Positions 11,701 to 24,200 of a stretch of DNA of 64,000 bases are shown here, one piece after another (position 1 is the first letter of the stretch; every line of letters starts with the position of its first letter). The stretch comes from Neelides folsomi (Eukaryota > Arthropoda > Collembola > Neelipleona > Neelidae), in NCBI GenBank assembly GCA_034687125.1, contig JAQGBZ010000015.1:62001-126000 (forward strand), read 5' to 3'. The notes below the pieces were generated by a model. That model did not search any database. It saw only the letters and a program-made list of their open reading frames with translations, and had not been told where the DNA came from. Both the position numbers and the translations under genes were made by a program.

Positions 11701-13125
11701 AATGATGATTGTTTAACAATTCCCTTTGTTTTCAATAGGAGTTGGTTGAAAATGAGCGATTGGTGTCCGCACGGGAATTGTTGGCGGAAGAACGCGAGTT
11801 TTCTGCTTCACTTGTGAACCTCCGCCATTTGGCGTCCAAAATTTCTCCGCTCATCCCACCCAAGGAATCCAGGTAAGAATCTTCATAAACTCCTTTGCGA
11901 AATTACTAAAATGACAAATATAAATATGTGAGAGAATCATAATTTAAATGAGGAACATGAATGTGAAAATGCGAAATGCTCAACGAGGTGAATGTTGTGT
12001 GTGGGAACAGGAGGTTGTTTCCGGCGGAATTGAGGGCATTGGCGGAGGAACAGCAATCGTTGGTTGAAGAACTCGAAGTGGCTCTGCGGGGAAGATCGCC
12101 TTTGCTCGCTGAACCCATTGAACGGTAACTGTGGGAGTTCTGGCCCTTTTTATACATTTTGATTTAATAGACTCAATTACTCACTTTTGTAATATGACAC
12201 AGTTGTTACAGCCATATATTTATTTTTTAACTTTTATTATAATAGTATTAGCCTATATGCATCAGATATTAGTTAGTAAGTCCTGAGTTTGGAAATTGTA
12301 TCTAAATTTTTGGGAGATTTGACAATTGGCTTTTTATGATAAAAATCATTGTTTAATTGTTTAGATGCGTTCGACCATCGGTTTTGAGGTTATTTGGAAG
12401 TTACACCGCTGCGTTTCCGCGTGTTCTTGAAAGCCTGGGACGGGTGAGGAAAAAAGGCGTAGTGGAAGAGAGCGAAATTGGGAATTTGGTCTTTGCCCCT
12501 TTGCATCGACTACCTCGACGACTCCTTGGATTCCGGAGAGTTTTGACGGCAACTCCAAGAAGCCATTTGGATAGTTCGAGTTTGGCTGCAGCGACGGAAG
12601 CCCTCAGCGGCTTCATTGCAGGACTTGAATTCCCTCGTACTGAAGAACGCCGTCGTCCTGCTGGGCGTTCTTTGAGTGCTTGGGCTGTGGGAGACGAAGA
12701 AAGGGCTTTGTTGGGCCAATGGGCCACAAGTGAGCCGTGGCTGGCTGACAAGAAAAAAGGGTCAATTCGAGCGTCATTGAGAAGGTTTCTTCAACCGTGG
12801 AAAAGGTACCAACAGGTTCAAAGTTCCCCGCCTTTGCACTATCTGCACTTCCCAAGCCTCCTCGTCAGCACCAAAGAAACACCTGTATGAGCAGGTCCAC
12901 ACACACACTACCACCAATTAATTTATCAATGCAAATATTTAAATTTTTATTAGTTTGGATATTCAGCATATTTAAATATTAGGGGTTAATTTTAAAATTA
13001 GGGCTCCGGATCCTCCGGCACGACTGACGAGATTTGGGTCGCTGACCAAAGACACAACTCCACAGCTTTTCATTTACGGTGAATCCTTTTTGGATGAAGA
13101 TGGAAAATCCTGTACGAACGTCTAA
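5527..13125 (+). CDS. Divergent Dbl-homology RhoGEF with N-terminal coiled coil and truncated PH domain
   Basis: DH domains catalyse GDP/GTP exchange on Rho-family GTPases. Six exons (5527-5732, 6958-7464, 11739-11872, 12011-12124, 12365-12805, 13002-13125) join in frame. The first usable ATG is at 5670, giving 460 residues, but upstream exons may exist because the first exon is open to an acceptor-like TTTAG. An acidic start is followed by a coiled coil (LRDAVEAMKEALL ... LLLDRRLLVEQL) and a Ser/Asp-rich linker. The DH domain covers about residues 191-362: first helix ELVENERLVSARELL, middle helix LRLFGSYTAAFPRVLESL, and APLHRLPRRLLGF at about 317, matching the conserved KPVQRxxRYpLLL helix. 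ARLTRFGSLTK then resembles a PH start, but the protein stops about 25 residues later. An AATAAA lies 30 bases past the stop. The subfamily is unknown. Confidence 0.75.
6958..7464 (+). CDS. RhoGEF gene exon: coiled coil and Ser/Asp-rich linker
   Basis: 169 codons, phase 0 at both ends, acceptor GGTTCTTTCAG, donor GTTGGT. Heptad-like Leu spacing in the first 90 residues suggests a coiled coil. The tail is rich in Ser, Asp, Pro and Asn and is probably disordered. Confidence 0.8.
7465..11738 (+). other. Large AT-rich intron of the RhoGEF gene
   Basis: 4.3 kb with no exon I can support. Short GC-richer patches near 9480-9880 and 10080-10310 have opposing overlapping frames without family resemblance and look random. 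Confidence 0.6.
11739..11872 (+). CDS. RhoGEF gene exon: DH domain helix 1
   Basis: It encodes ELVENERLVSARELLAEERE, aligning by eye with the first DH helix (E-L-x-x-T/S-E-x-x-Y). It ends in phase 2 at GTAAGA; the next exon completes Arg. Confidence 0.78.
12011..12124 (+). CDS. RhoGEF gene exon: DH domain helix 2
   Basis: It encodes LFPAELRALAEEQQSLVEEL, aligning with the LFGNIEEIxxxHxxLLxxLE part of DH domains. Acceptor GGGAACAG, donor GTAACT, phase 2 end. Confidence 0.78.
12365..12805 (+). CDS. RhoGEF gene exon: DH core helices
   Basis: It contains LRLFGSYTAAFPRVLESL and the diagnostic APLHRLPRRLLGFRRVLTAT, then SLAAATEALSGFIAGLE, which matches the last long DH helix. Phase 2 end at GTACCA; the joined codon is AGG. 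Confidence 0.82.
13002..13125 (+). CDS. RhoGEF gene terminal exon: start of a PH domain
   Basis: After acceptor TTTTAAAATTAG it encodes APDPPARLTRFGSLTK and LFIYGESF, like PH strands 1-2, then stops at TAA (13123-13125). The nearby AATAAA supports a real 3' end. A donor-like GGTGAA inside could allow another isoform. Confidence 0.6.
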
Positions 13126-13154
13126 TAACTCAAATATCCATCTAAAATACTTTT

Positions 13155-13160
13155 AATAAA
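13155..13160 (+). other. Candidate polyadenylation signal of the RhoGEF gene
   Basis: AATAAA 30 bases after the TAA stop codon. Confidence 0.4.
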
Positions 13161-14725
13161 TGTTCAAAGAAAGAAGAATTCACGAATTCAATTTGGCTTT
13201 AAGTTAATTTTCACATAAAAATAAATTGACTATTTTATGCCTAAAATTTCGTGGTCAATGAAAGAGTATTTTAATTAAATCAATAAAGCGTATTTTTGTA
13301 AAATAATCTGCATATTAATTAGGCAATTGAAATTAAATTAAAATATATGTGGAAGTTACCAAAATGAGAAATGTTCAATGGTAAAAATGTTTAGGTGATT
13401 TAAGAGCACAAGTCAATGAATTATATTTTTATATTTAGTTAATAAAAAATATCTTAGGTTGATTAAAAATCATGCAAAGGACTATGAATTTTATGTTAAA
13501 ATAATTAACAATTTTGAGTGCTTTTTTGTGAAATTATTTTTCGTGCAATGTTGTAGAATGGTATGAAAATAATTTTTAATCAATTTCTTTATATACCTAG
13601 ACATGTAGATTGAACGAAGTATTTAAAAAGGTCCAACAAACTTCATTTTTAATAATATGAAGTTCTTCAATAAAGTCAAATAAACTGGAGATAATTAAAT
13701 TAAAATTGACCAAAAAATTATTCTTATAATTTGCTGTAAAATTTAATCTTTCGATAGATCTAATTGATAAATCTAAAAAAATAATAATAGAATTAAATAA
13801 TTATATTTAATTAATGGATATTCCTCTAAGAATAAGTGTAGATAATATAAATAGATTCTAATCATGTGTGTTTATTTGATAGTAAAATATATTAGGTTAA
13901 AATGTGATCATTTAGTCATTATATATCTTTTAAAAATTGTTCTCCCTTGTTTGAACAAGCTTTGATATGATGAAGTATATTTGTTGTCAAATATTTTTAA
14001 TTTTAGCATAAATAAATGTATGTGTATTTTTTCTAATTCTGATTACTAATTACGCAATATTACTTATTTAAATAAATTTGTATTTCTGACAAATTACAGA
14101 AAATCCTTTAAATCTACCCATTAAATGAATTATTGAATGCATAATTATAAATAATAAGCTTTACATAATCGATGATCATAAATCTTAACGAATGAAGTAT
14201 TTTCTTCATTATGACGCTTGTAACGTGGTAACGGTTTTAAAGTTTTAAATTTCATTCAAGGTTTGAGACATTCACATCTACATTGTGATAAATACTGCAC
14301 ACTTTAAGAAATTTATTGTGGGAATTGGGAATAAAATTTCAATTCCCCATTTTTGTATTAATTTCTCCTCATATTTTAAATTCTCGGCTCTGACTTTTAA
14401 AGGATTAAATAAAAAATATAATATTTATATTATATAATTTCAATAATAGATAATAAGAAGCACGGGTATGGGATTTGTGAAACCAATCATAACTAACGAT
14501 TGCAAGTTAACAAAATATTAGGAAAAAAGTGGCTCTTGCTCTTTAGAAAAGGTTTGTTTTATATAATATAAATAATTAAATAATATTACAAAATATTATT
14601 TATTATAAATTGAAGAAGGAATATACGAGTACATAAATATTAATAAAGAATTAGAAATAATAATTAGGTTTAATTACTATTCATTGCAAATACACAGCAC
14701 AAGAAATTTTAGTTGTTCATTACAC

Positions 14726-14763
14726 AATAAAATGTTTAAAATATACATTTTAAACATTTTATT
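14726..14763. repeat. Perfect inverted repeat (17-bp arms, 4-base loop)
   Basis: Arms 14726-14742 and 14747-14763 are exact reverse complements around the loop ATAC. The arms are AT-rich, with a core of AATGTTTAAAAT. It could be a chance AT palindrome, a remnant of a short transposon, or an RNA hairpin. Confidence 0.7.
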
Positions 14764-15044
14764 TTATTTCATTTTATTTTATTATACATAACATTTCATT
14801 TTATCAAATAAAAAATTATAAAATTACGCTTAATATAGAAATTTACAAATGAATTAACTATAATGCAAGTAGGTTAATATTTTTTATTAAATTATAATAA
14901 TGTACAGGCAAAAACAATTAAAAACCTACCATTACCATTATATTTAAGCATGGTATATTTAAACAAGTAAATGTATTTTGCTGTTTTAAAAATAATCTAA
15001 AAATGAATTTAATTTAATTTTTAGTGAGGAAGTGAGTCCACAAA

Positions 15045-15264
15045 ATGCTTCCATTTCGTATGCCAAGATTTCTCCGTCGTTGGATCAGAAGAAAAACGAA
15101 TCCAATGACCGAAGAAGATGTTTGGTGGTGGAAATCCCGGATGTCAATTGCATACGCGATTTTCGCTTGGAACGCTTTTGGCTTCGTCGCTTATCAAATT
15201 TTTATAAAGAAAAAACAAAATTGGCCCGCTTCATATGGAGAAGAAACAGGCGACGATTCTCCGG
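15045..15264 (+). CDS. SMIM26-like gene exon 1
   Basis: It encodes the basic N-terminus and the membrane helix. Phase 1 end. Confidence 0.7.
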
Positions 15265-15617
15265 GTATGAATCATTTTAATTTCATTTCTAATTTAAGTT
15301 AATTAAAATTAAATTATAATTTATCTGCCTATAATTTTACAATTCTTCATATTTTAATATTATTAATATCAGACTGATGAAATTTATATTTTTGTTTAAT
15401 TTCAGCGCTGTTCTGGTCAAGGGTGATAGGAGTTCAAAAAGCTACAGTTTACCATGTTGAAGGATTTAGTTTCAAGCAAACTGGAGTTTCGGAATTAGAT
15501 TTAAAAAATACGGAGAATCCTATGACACGGCTGGATTGTTCCGGTAATCCAATTGTCAGAAAAATCCCCCAAGAGCCATCAGAAGTAGAAGAAGAAAGTC
15601 ATCATGAAGAGTTATAG
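15045..15617 (+). CDS. Small single-pass membrane protein, SMIM26-like
   Basis: Two exons (15045-15264 and 15406-15617) join through a split Ala codon to 143 residues. The intron is 141 bases with donor GTATGA and acceptor TTTAATTTCAG. The N-terminus is basic and free of acidic residues for 20 positions (MPRFLRRWIRRKTNP), as in mitochondrial proteins. One membrane helix spans about residues 33-53 (MSIAYAIFAWNAFGFVAYQI). The C-terminus is acidic (EVEEESHHEEL). The helix and flanks resemble vertebrate SMIM26, a mitochondrial protein, but I rely on memory of that family, so the name is tentative. An in-frame TGA at 15033 makes 15045 the first possible ATG; Met6 is an alternative. It lies 1.9 kb downstream of the RhoGEF and points toward the 3' end of vein. 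Confidence 0.65.
15406..15617 (+). CDS. SMIM26-like gene exon 2
   Basis: It encodes the soluble C-terminal part, including YHVEGFSFKQTGVSELDLKN, and the stop TAG at 15615-15617. Confidence 0.7.
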
Positions 15618-18157
15618 TCTAATATTGTTAAAGTTATAGCTATGACATGATTAATGAATTTATAATTTATTGTCATAAAGTTATAATATTGCAATGTACA
15701 GACCCGCCATTTATTTTACATTAAGGGTGAAAATCAGCAGAAATACATTTATACAGAGTCATTAAATAGCATTTTAACTAATGTTTATTCATTTAATAAA
15801 ATCTCTCATTTTTCACTATAATAGTTAACATTAGCTTTAGTTTTAATTACATTATAAATATTTCCATTTTGCATAAATATTTACACAATAATTATTCCTA
15901 ATGTATTTATATTATGTAGGTGTATGCTATTTTCATAAGCCATTTATGTCTACCATTTACAATAAATCACTTAATAATACCATAGACCAATTTTGAAGTT
16001 GCAGTTTTGGTTTAAAACAACATTTGGCAAACATAACACGATTTTTTTTTATTAAAAAGGGGCAAATGTAATTACTATAAATATTTATAACGCCACATGC
16101 AATTGAAGAAAACTTTTCATATATAAATGAAATAATGAAAGTATGTAATGAATAATAAAGTATTTCGAAGATTTCTTAATCAGATATAGAGGTACTTTAA
16201 CATATTTTTTAATTATTGTAAATGTTTTCATAATGGCTTAATTGGTGAACTATAGGAGGATTTGATTAAGTAGAGAGTTAATCTTAAATAAATACGCTCT
16301 TTAGGAACCTTCATCTTGGACACTCAAATGTTCCTTTAGAGATCCATGTATTAATGAGTGAGAAGTCAATACACGTCCGCGACGTTCAAACACACCTTTA
16401 ATAAATATTTTTTATTTATTCTCCTACGGTTAGTTAAATTTTGAAATATACAAGCTTTTATTCCAATACCTTCCAAGTGTCTTAAAAGAATATACCGATA
16501 GTAATATTTATATATTCTGAATAATTTTAGTGAATTATTCAACTCACTTTAAGACAATTTCAATACATACCTTCACATATACTATTTATTTAACTTTAAA
16601 TGGGAAACTTATTCCTAATTAATACGTTGTATTTATTATAAATATTTATGCTTTTTTTTAATTATTAAGCTGTTGAAGCATTTTTAACCTATAAGACTAG
16701 ATTCACAAAGTCACACTTTTAAAAAAGAAACTCAAAAGATCAAATGTAAAATAAAATATATAAAAATTGATATTTAAACAGAGAGCAAAATGAAACGCCA
16801 CAAACTGAAATTATACAAATTGATGATTTTTATATATTATTTATATGCATAATATTTATAATTATCTAACAATTAAGGATTTCTTATTATCAATTTAACT
16901 AAATAGTTATATTAAAAAGTAATTGCAATTTTAAATATATTTCTTCATATAATTTCTTGTGAGGTTGGATAATATATTTTAAGTAAAATACACCAACATT
17001 AATTAACAGTACAATGCTTAAATATATTATTATAAAACTCATCAATAAAAGTTTGCAAAAACTTTTTTCTAAAATAATTGAGAAAAATGCTTGACTTTTT
17101 CAATGTTGATTTTTTAAATATTTTCAAGTATTTCAAGTTTAAGTGTTTTGGGTGTGTGTGTGATTGATGTCAGCATCTTGTGGCTTCTAAATTCCTCTTT
17201 TGAGTTCTTGCGGGGTTTCAGCTATGATTATAGTTGTTGTCGTAGCGGAAGTGGAAGTCCCCCTGGCCTTCAATTCAAATCCCAATTTATTTCTCTTCAT
17301 CTTCACGTGCAAAATGGTAAAAAAGAAAAAAAACGTCCAGGGGAATCCCAATTAGTATTCTGTTAATCCCTCGTTGTCAGTTAATGAAAAGAAAAAAAGT
17401 AAGGGTGGGAGGTTCGAGATAGATTGGTTAGTTTGTTGTATAAACCTAAGTCAATAATTAGTAAAGTTGTTAGCGCTAGTGTTAATGTAAAATGTAGCTG
17501 TGTATGTTTAAAAGTTTCAATCAGCATTTTGCACATGAAAAAGGGATTCAAAAATATTAAGGATATTTCCAAAGTCAAAGAAATCTGCGCCATCTTGAAA
17601 GTCTTCAATATTATAAAAATATTTATGTCATTGCAAATTGATATCACAATTTTGATATCAATTTGAAATGACAGATTTGATGTTTGTTGATCGTGGGAGT
17701 TGAGGGGAAAAAATTGAAACGGAGTAATAAATGAGAGTAATTGTTGAGCGTATTTTGTCCGGATGTTTGATGAATGTTTGGCCCAGGCGCGGGGGCTTCT
17801 CCAACCGTCAATCAAAGTAATGATGATGGTATGGAGAATCATTAGAAGCGGTTGCTCGTCCATTAACATTACATTTTACGTCTCTGTTCCGGGTTACGGA
17901 ACATTAGAGCTTACGATTCCAGAATGGGAGAACGTTAACCTTAAAATGGCACGTTACTCCTCACGTGATTTCTCCGCTTTCTCCCCCTCCATCATTTTTA
18001 TGATCAAACATCTCGGAGGATCTCTCGGGGTCCATCAGAGGAGTCGTAAAAAATGGATTTCTTTGACTTTTTATGGAACTCCTTTGGAAAATCACTTGGT
18101 GGTTTTTGAGGGTGAGAGAAAACAATGGGTGGTATATACCGAGCGAAACTTATTTAC
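15618..18157. other. Convergent intergenic region and probable 3' untranslated regions
   Basis: The SMIM26-like gene ends from the left and vein from the right. The part from about 17150 to 18157 is GC-richer and is probably the vein 3' untranslated region; opposing frames of 162 and 136 codons there show no family resemblance. Confidence 0.45.
15795..15800 (+). other. Candidate polyadenylation signal of the SMIM26-like gene
   Basis: AATAAA 178 bases past the stop. Another lies at 15961; AT-rich context weakens both. Confidence 0.3.
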
Positions 18158-18272
18158 CTACTGGCAAGGATAGTCGGGATTGATGGGTCCGAATATGCAA
18201 AAGTAGGATAGATACATACTATTCGGGATGTCCTTCGTGTCGCATCGTTGCCCTTTGTAACCCTCGGCACAC
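18158..18272 (-). CDS. vn: vein exon 5: EGF Cys5-Cys6 and C-terminal tail
   Basis: Acceptor TTGTTTTCAG, then CAEGYKGQRCDTKDI closes the EGF fold. A tail of about 24 residues with two Cys (SYFCIFGPINPDYPC) precedes the stop TAG at 18158-18160. Confidence 0.9.
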
Positions 18273-21200
18273 CTGAAAACAATTAAAAAAGTTAGTTAAA
18301 TATTTCAATAATTATTACCAAACGTCCAAATCGTAGACTAAAAAATGCCAGGAATTTTTAATAAAATAATTTTGGCGCTATTTTTTAAAAGTTACCAAAA
18401 TTATTAAAACTAAAAAATAGATAATAGATAAATGGGTAATATAGAGAAAGTAATAAAATATAGTTATTGGCTTGTGGTTTAAAAGTAATTTGAAACTCTT
18501 AATATTCTATTTTCAATTCCAGTCCAATGGAAAGAGTTCAAGAGGTATGAGAAGTGGTTGAAGAAATAGTTTTAAAAGATTTCTGTATTTGGAATTGAGG
18601 TTCAATTAATCCTTTGGGAATTCCCATTAAGGGAATGGCTGTGAGTGAAGGGAATAATTGAGAGTGAATTGTAAATGGATGTAGTCGAAGGAGGATTTCC
18701 TTCCGGAATCTCCATTTGATCCTGCGGGGGCGTCCGCCCACGTCCCCGCCGATATCAATTAAACATATTGTGGTTGTTAAGGGCTGTGGAAGTCTCTCGC
18801 CCCCGCAGACATTGTCCTTGTGGTCGGTTTAATGGAATGTAATGTTTAGATCCCATCAAGTGCACTTTAAGTGTTGGATGGGATCGTGGGAGTGATGGGA
18901 GACCTGGGTATAATTAATGAAGGATCCCCCGAGTCTCGGGGACCTCGGGGAGGCCGTTGGTATTTTGGAATTCGGGGATGCCTCCGATGCAGTCGAGTTG
19001 CAATTCCCTCAATTATTTATTTCATCCACTTCCGAGCCAACTTTCAAGAGAGGAACAAACCCACTTGACATTTACTTTCCATTTCCCCTTAAAATACAAA
19101 TATCCCGCCACTCAATCACTCCTTTTCTCCGCTTTCAAAAACTCCCGCCCGTTTCCTTCAACCCCCGTCTTCGAACACTTACCTAATTTATCTAACTATC
19201 CAAACTAACTAACCAACCTTTGCATTTTTGCATAGCCTTAACTTACCTAAACCAGACTCATTCAATAATTTATTTCATGTTATTCCGATTTTTATTCTTA
19301 CAATGTCAATGTCCAAGGAGTGTCAAATCTCCTAAGATGGTCATCTGTTTGAAAAAAGGAGATTTGGAAGTAAAATGTTGGATGTTGATTGGGGAGATGG
19401 AGAAGGATAAAGGGAATGATGAGAGTGACTGTGTGTGTTGGACAAATGAAGTGATTAGTGAAGCGCGCGGATGGGAGAAGGAAAACCAATGTGGGAGTCA
19501 ACGACGATGAAATGATTTACAGGGAAATCATAGAGGGGAAATTCAACATCTTCCCTGACATCTTCTTTCTCAATCCGCTTCCAAACAAAAAAAATTCCGG
19601 GTTATTTCTTCTACAAGTCTTACAAATCCGAATATATCCCATACTCTTATTGTATTTCTCTCCCATACTTTGAACTATTAGCCTATTGGTATACCATAGA
19701 TATTCAATTATATACGATTACATACTGTATGCATTCTATGTAATGCATATCCTGTGCTCTGCAGCTCAAATGTCTGAAATCTGAATGTGGGATTTTTGTA
19801 TATTTACATATAGGGAAATCAGTAGGTAGGTTTATAAGCTGTTGTGTAGTATATAGTTCTTACACTCTTGGTTTACTGCTATTATAAATACTTTTATACA
19901 GGAGTGATGTATGTAGTAGAAATGTCTGTTTGGTGTATATTGGGAGTGGAGTAGGCCTAATCATTTTTTGCGAATGGGTGTATAGGGAGAGGTATAGGGA
20001 GGATGTGTTTAAGTAGATACATGTGGGGTAGTGGAGAAGTTCCATTGTATAATTGGGAGCTCGTATTTTTAGAAACAGCCGACAAGAGCTCTTTCAAATG
20101 ACTCAAATGAGGAAGAAGAAATGTCTCATTAACCCACCCTCAACTCCACCATTCACCCACAAATACACACAAAGACTAATAAGCAGTTATAAAAGTTATT
20201 CAAAAGTCCCACACTTTAAACCTTCTTTTCAGCCTTACTAAATCCTGCCATTTCAAAATGAATCTAAATTACAGTAAATTGTAAAAATCACTAGCTATAT
20301 ATTTACCGAGAAGCTGATTTTAAAATATTTAAACTTAGCACATTCGAACTACTTACTAAAAGCCTTTATGTCTACGGACGATACTAAACTTAAAATTAGG
20401 CATTGTTTAAGTATATGAAAATTAATCAAGATTAACTGAGGATCTACTAAGGAATAAAATTAATTTGCTCAATATTGTTAGACTACATTTTCAATTTATC
20501 ATTCTAATCATGTTCCTTTAATTGCGAAGATGTAAAGACTGGATGGGTTTTGTGGGCCTAAAGATGCATTGACCTTTTGTTGACGGCGACGGGAGTTTTG
20601 GAGTGATAGACAGCGTGGGTCCAAGAGATTTCCCCCCTGGCCCCTCGCCAGGCTACGGAGAAACCCCGAGATGCCAAAATGGAGGCTCAAAACCCGCCAA
20701 ACCCCTCATGACCCCTGACGAGACACACACGAGGCCCTTTGTTCCAAATACACGACGCTTCCTACACCATCCATCACTTTGCCCAACTTCAAACAACGGC
20801 TATATTTATATCCCAGCGCCACTTTTAATGTTAACTAATATTCACAACTCATATTTCATTAATAAAATTACAAATACCTATTATAAGAATTAAGAATTTA
20901 TACATCATTTTGCAATATCTCTTTTGTAACACAACTGCAGTGTACTTATTGTAAATACAGAAGAAAAACGAAGCAGTTTTATTATTAAATTTCAAATTGT
21001 ATAGAAAAGCTTACTGGCAAACGAATTCGCCAATGTTATCGTAATAGCTGCAGGTACCGCCATTCAAACAGTAAGTTCCGTAAGTTTCGTAAGGGCAAGC
21101 GCTGCTTTGGAGTGGCCAAAGTGTCGTTGGAGTCGTCCCTAAAAAATAAATAAATAATCAATTATTATTATTATTTACTATTTACATTTTGTATATTTTA

Positions 21201-24200
21201 TAAATTGAAATAGGTAAATGAGCTTCTATCAAGAATTAATAAAATACTAAAGAGTTCTTTGTATGTAAAGGGTTCCCATTTCACATCAATTCAATTCGAA
21301 GCCATTAAATTGGAAATTTATATCCATTGTGAATTTCTAGTTTGGGTTGTTTGGTTGAGAATGGGAGGGCTGCGGGATAATTAGTGAATATCTGAAGGTA
21401 ATTAGGAGAGAAGTGAATGGGAGAAAACGGAGAGTGAAGACCTCAAAACGCCCACTCGCAAATTCCTAAGCTAAAAGTTAAAGGCAATTACAACTCCACT
21501 CATTCTCTCCACAAGTCCACAATGGTTGTAGTCAGATTTATCCCAATAGATTGGAAATGAATTGATTCCAAATCCATTTGGAGTGTTTGGAGCGTTAATT
21601 AAAAGAGGGCAATTAAGAGATTTAAGATGGGATTAAAAAGGAGAATCAATGCGTGTGAGTTAATTAAAGGGTCTTTACCTATTGTTTTAATAGGAGGCGT
21701 CTGTTTATTGCCTTTATTGTTGTTGTTCTTCTGGAGTGTTGCACGGATTGTGGCATGGGCAGAGCCAAACACGTTCTTTGCCTCGCACTTGTAAACCCCT
21801 ACGTCCGACTCCTTCGCCTTCCGTATCACCAGGATGGACTGCCGTCTGAAATAAAATAATTAATATTTAAAATTAATTAATTAACTTTAAAAGAAAATAG
21901 ATATCACAAATAAATAAGTCTGAATAAGTATAAATATTTTGTTTAAACTTTATGAGATTTATCATCAGTTTGTAAATCTTTTAAAGTCCAAGATTTAAAT
22001 ACAGAGGCTTGTCATTAAAAATACATTTCCACATGGTACACAATTGCTTTCAAAAGATCCCAGATATTTCCTCCGACAAAAAGAAAATCGATGGGAAAAG
22101 ATGAGGAAGCGGAAAAAACATATGGGAAATATAAAATTGTTTTCATTGAAACTTCCAGATTGTGCTTGAAAAAAGTCTGAATGATTTGAAGCGGAGATGA
22201 GATTCAAAGCCCCGCCGCTCCGCTAAACAACTCAAATCTCCTACATCGTTTTTTAAACCCAGTCTAATAGTCTAATTATGTAATTTGGTGTAAGAATATA
22301 AATATTGTAAATTATGTTAATGTAAATGATGTTAATATAATAAATATTATATAGGGTTGATGGTTATTGGTTGTGTGTGTGTATTGAAGGATAAATCAAA
22401 TCTAAGAATATTCGGCCTGGAAATGAAATGTAGGCCGACGAGTGTTTGAGATCTCTTGAAGTTGATCCATGGGGGTGTTAATATTTTGTTGAAACATGGG
22501 AAGATCCTCAACGTCCCTTTTGAGCCTCCAATGAGCCAGAGAACCTGAGAGACACGTTGAGACTCTCAACGCCCGCTCGTACAAAGAAGGAACAAACGCC
22601 GATGGACTCCCAATTCTCATATGTTTTTCTCCAGCACGCTTCTTATCCTTCGTCGCCTCAGAGTTTGGTTAACCCATTTCTGGGAAGTGGGGAACATTGA
22701 GGATCATCACGACCCATCACCATTATCATCATATGACCAACAGATTCATTTACACAAGGAAAATAAATCCAATGACTTAACATAATATCCAAACTCTTTT
22801 TATCCTCCATATTAAATATAGTCCAAGTGTTGAGGTTGATAAATCATTGCTAAAGTATATCTATACAATACCCTATACCGCCCTATACCCATAATTATAT
22901 TTTTTATGGAAAACTATAATCAATCCCCAACTTGTCAAAAATTGACCAAATGGCTTTTCCCATCTCTTTACATGCATTTTACTTGTACATATTATGTTTT
23001 ATTAGTAGTATGATATTATGCGAAATGTAAAGAAATGGAATGGGAAAAGCGTGTAAGAATAAAAGGTAGAATTTAAAGGGGATTTAAAGGGTGAGTGATT
23101 TGGTTGATAAAATTTTGTTCTCAGATGTTGGTCATAAAGAATGAGGAAATGAGATTTGTGCGATTGAAGGGAGTGTCGTCGTCGGCAAGTGTTTGTTTAT
23201 CAACCGGAGTCTCAAGAGATCTTGGAAAGAGAGATGAGGAGATGGAGGGACTGAAAGACGTAATAATTCCCAACCGGCAGGCGCCAGTCATTCAACTTTT
23301 TCTCCGTATCTCCACTATAAATATAAGTATAACTATAACTTAAAGTATAAGTAAATGTATAACTATATAAAAATACCGTACAAGATACTGTACCCCAATC
23401 CTTTACCGCTGTACGAAAAACCGATGGTGAGAAATAGTAAAGATATGTGTGGGATATTTATATTGTATGGGAAAAGAGTAAGAAATGGTGTTTTGAGTGT
23501 GGATGAGTTGTGGGGACGAGGACGTCCTCGAGGGAACTCCAAATTCTAACTAATGACAATGAGGAGGAACGTTGAGGGACTTACGACTTATCAACAGACG
23601 TTGATTACTCCTCACTCTACAGCGACACAAGTCGAGGAGTTTTACTCCCTTTCAAACCAAAATTAGGACCCGAACATCTCCATTTTGGAACCGCGGTGTT
23701 TGGAGGGAGGAAAGGGGTTGGAGTTGAGTGAGGGATTAATTGTCACCTTTTAGCACGCAGTCTGTAGGTTCTCGTGTCGGAGAGATTGACAGGTCGGCCG
23801 TCTTTGTACCAGGTGAGGGTTGGGACGGGATTCCCGGCCCGCAGACGACATCGCAATCTCAGCCTCTCCTTCGGTTTAAGCACCATCTCATTCTTCGCTC
23901 CTACTGAAGGAGCTTGTCCTGAAATAATAAAAAATTAAAGAAAGCTCTCTCATCAGTGAATTTGAAATCACCCGAAAAAATAATTTTGTAAAAACCATAA
24001 TGAACTCATAAAGCTAAAATTTCCCTTTAAGAGAAATACAGATCAAATGCACAAAATGCTTAATGTTAAATCAAATAAGTCAAATGTCAAATGCAGAACG
24101 TTATTAATCTTAGAATTATAATGAATGCAATATAATGTAGATTTGGAAATAATCGTTCGAGTGAACCAATAAAAGTCACAAATTGATTTTATTATGGTGG

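Larger units (their letters stand above)
13126..15044. other. AT-rich intergenic region
   Basis: Very AT-rich, without open frames of interest. It holds the hairpin at 14726-14763 and presumably the promoter of the small gene at 15045. A TTTTTTAG acceptor at 15017-15024 may end an intron in that gene's 5' untranslated region. Confidence 0.5.

Noticed and set aside
12401-12855. Minus-strand open frames opposite the RhoGEF exon
   Set aside because: Shadows of the DH exon, whose plus-strand frame joins in phase with its neighbours.
15032-15280. Second plus-strand frame overlapping the SMIM26-like exon 1
   Set aside because: It has no ATG at its start, no membrane helix and no in-frame junction to exon 2, unlike the chosen frame.
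17381-18173. Opposing frames of 162 codons (minus) and 136 codons (plus)
   Set aside because: They overlap each other and the probable vein 3' untranslated region, and show no domain or composition typical of a protein.
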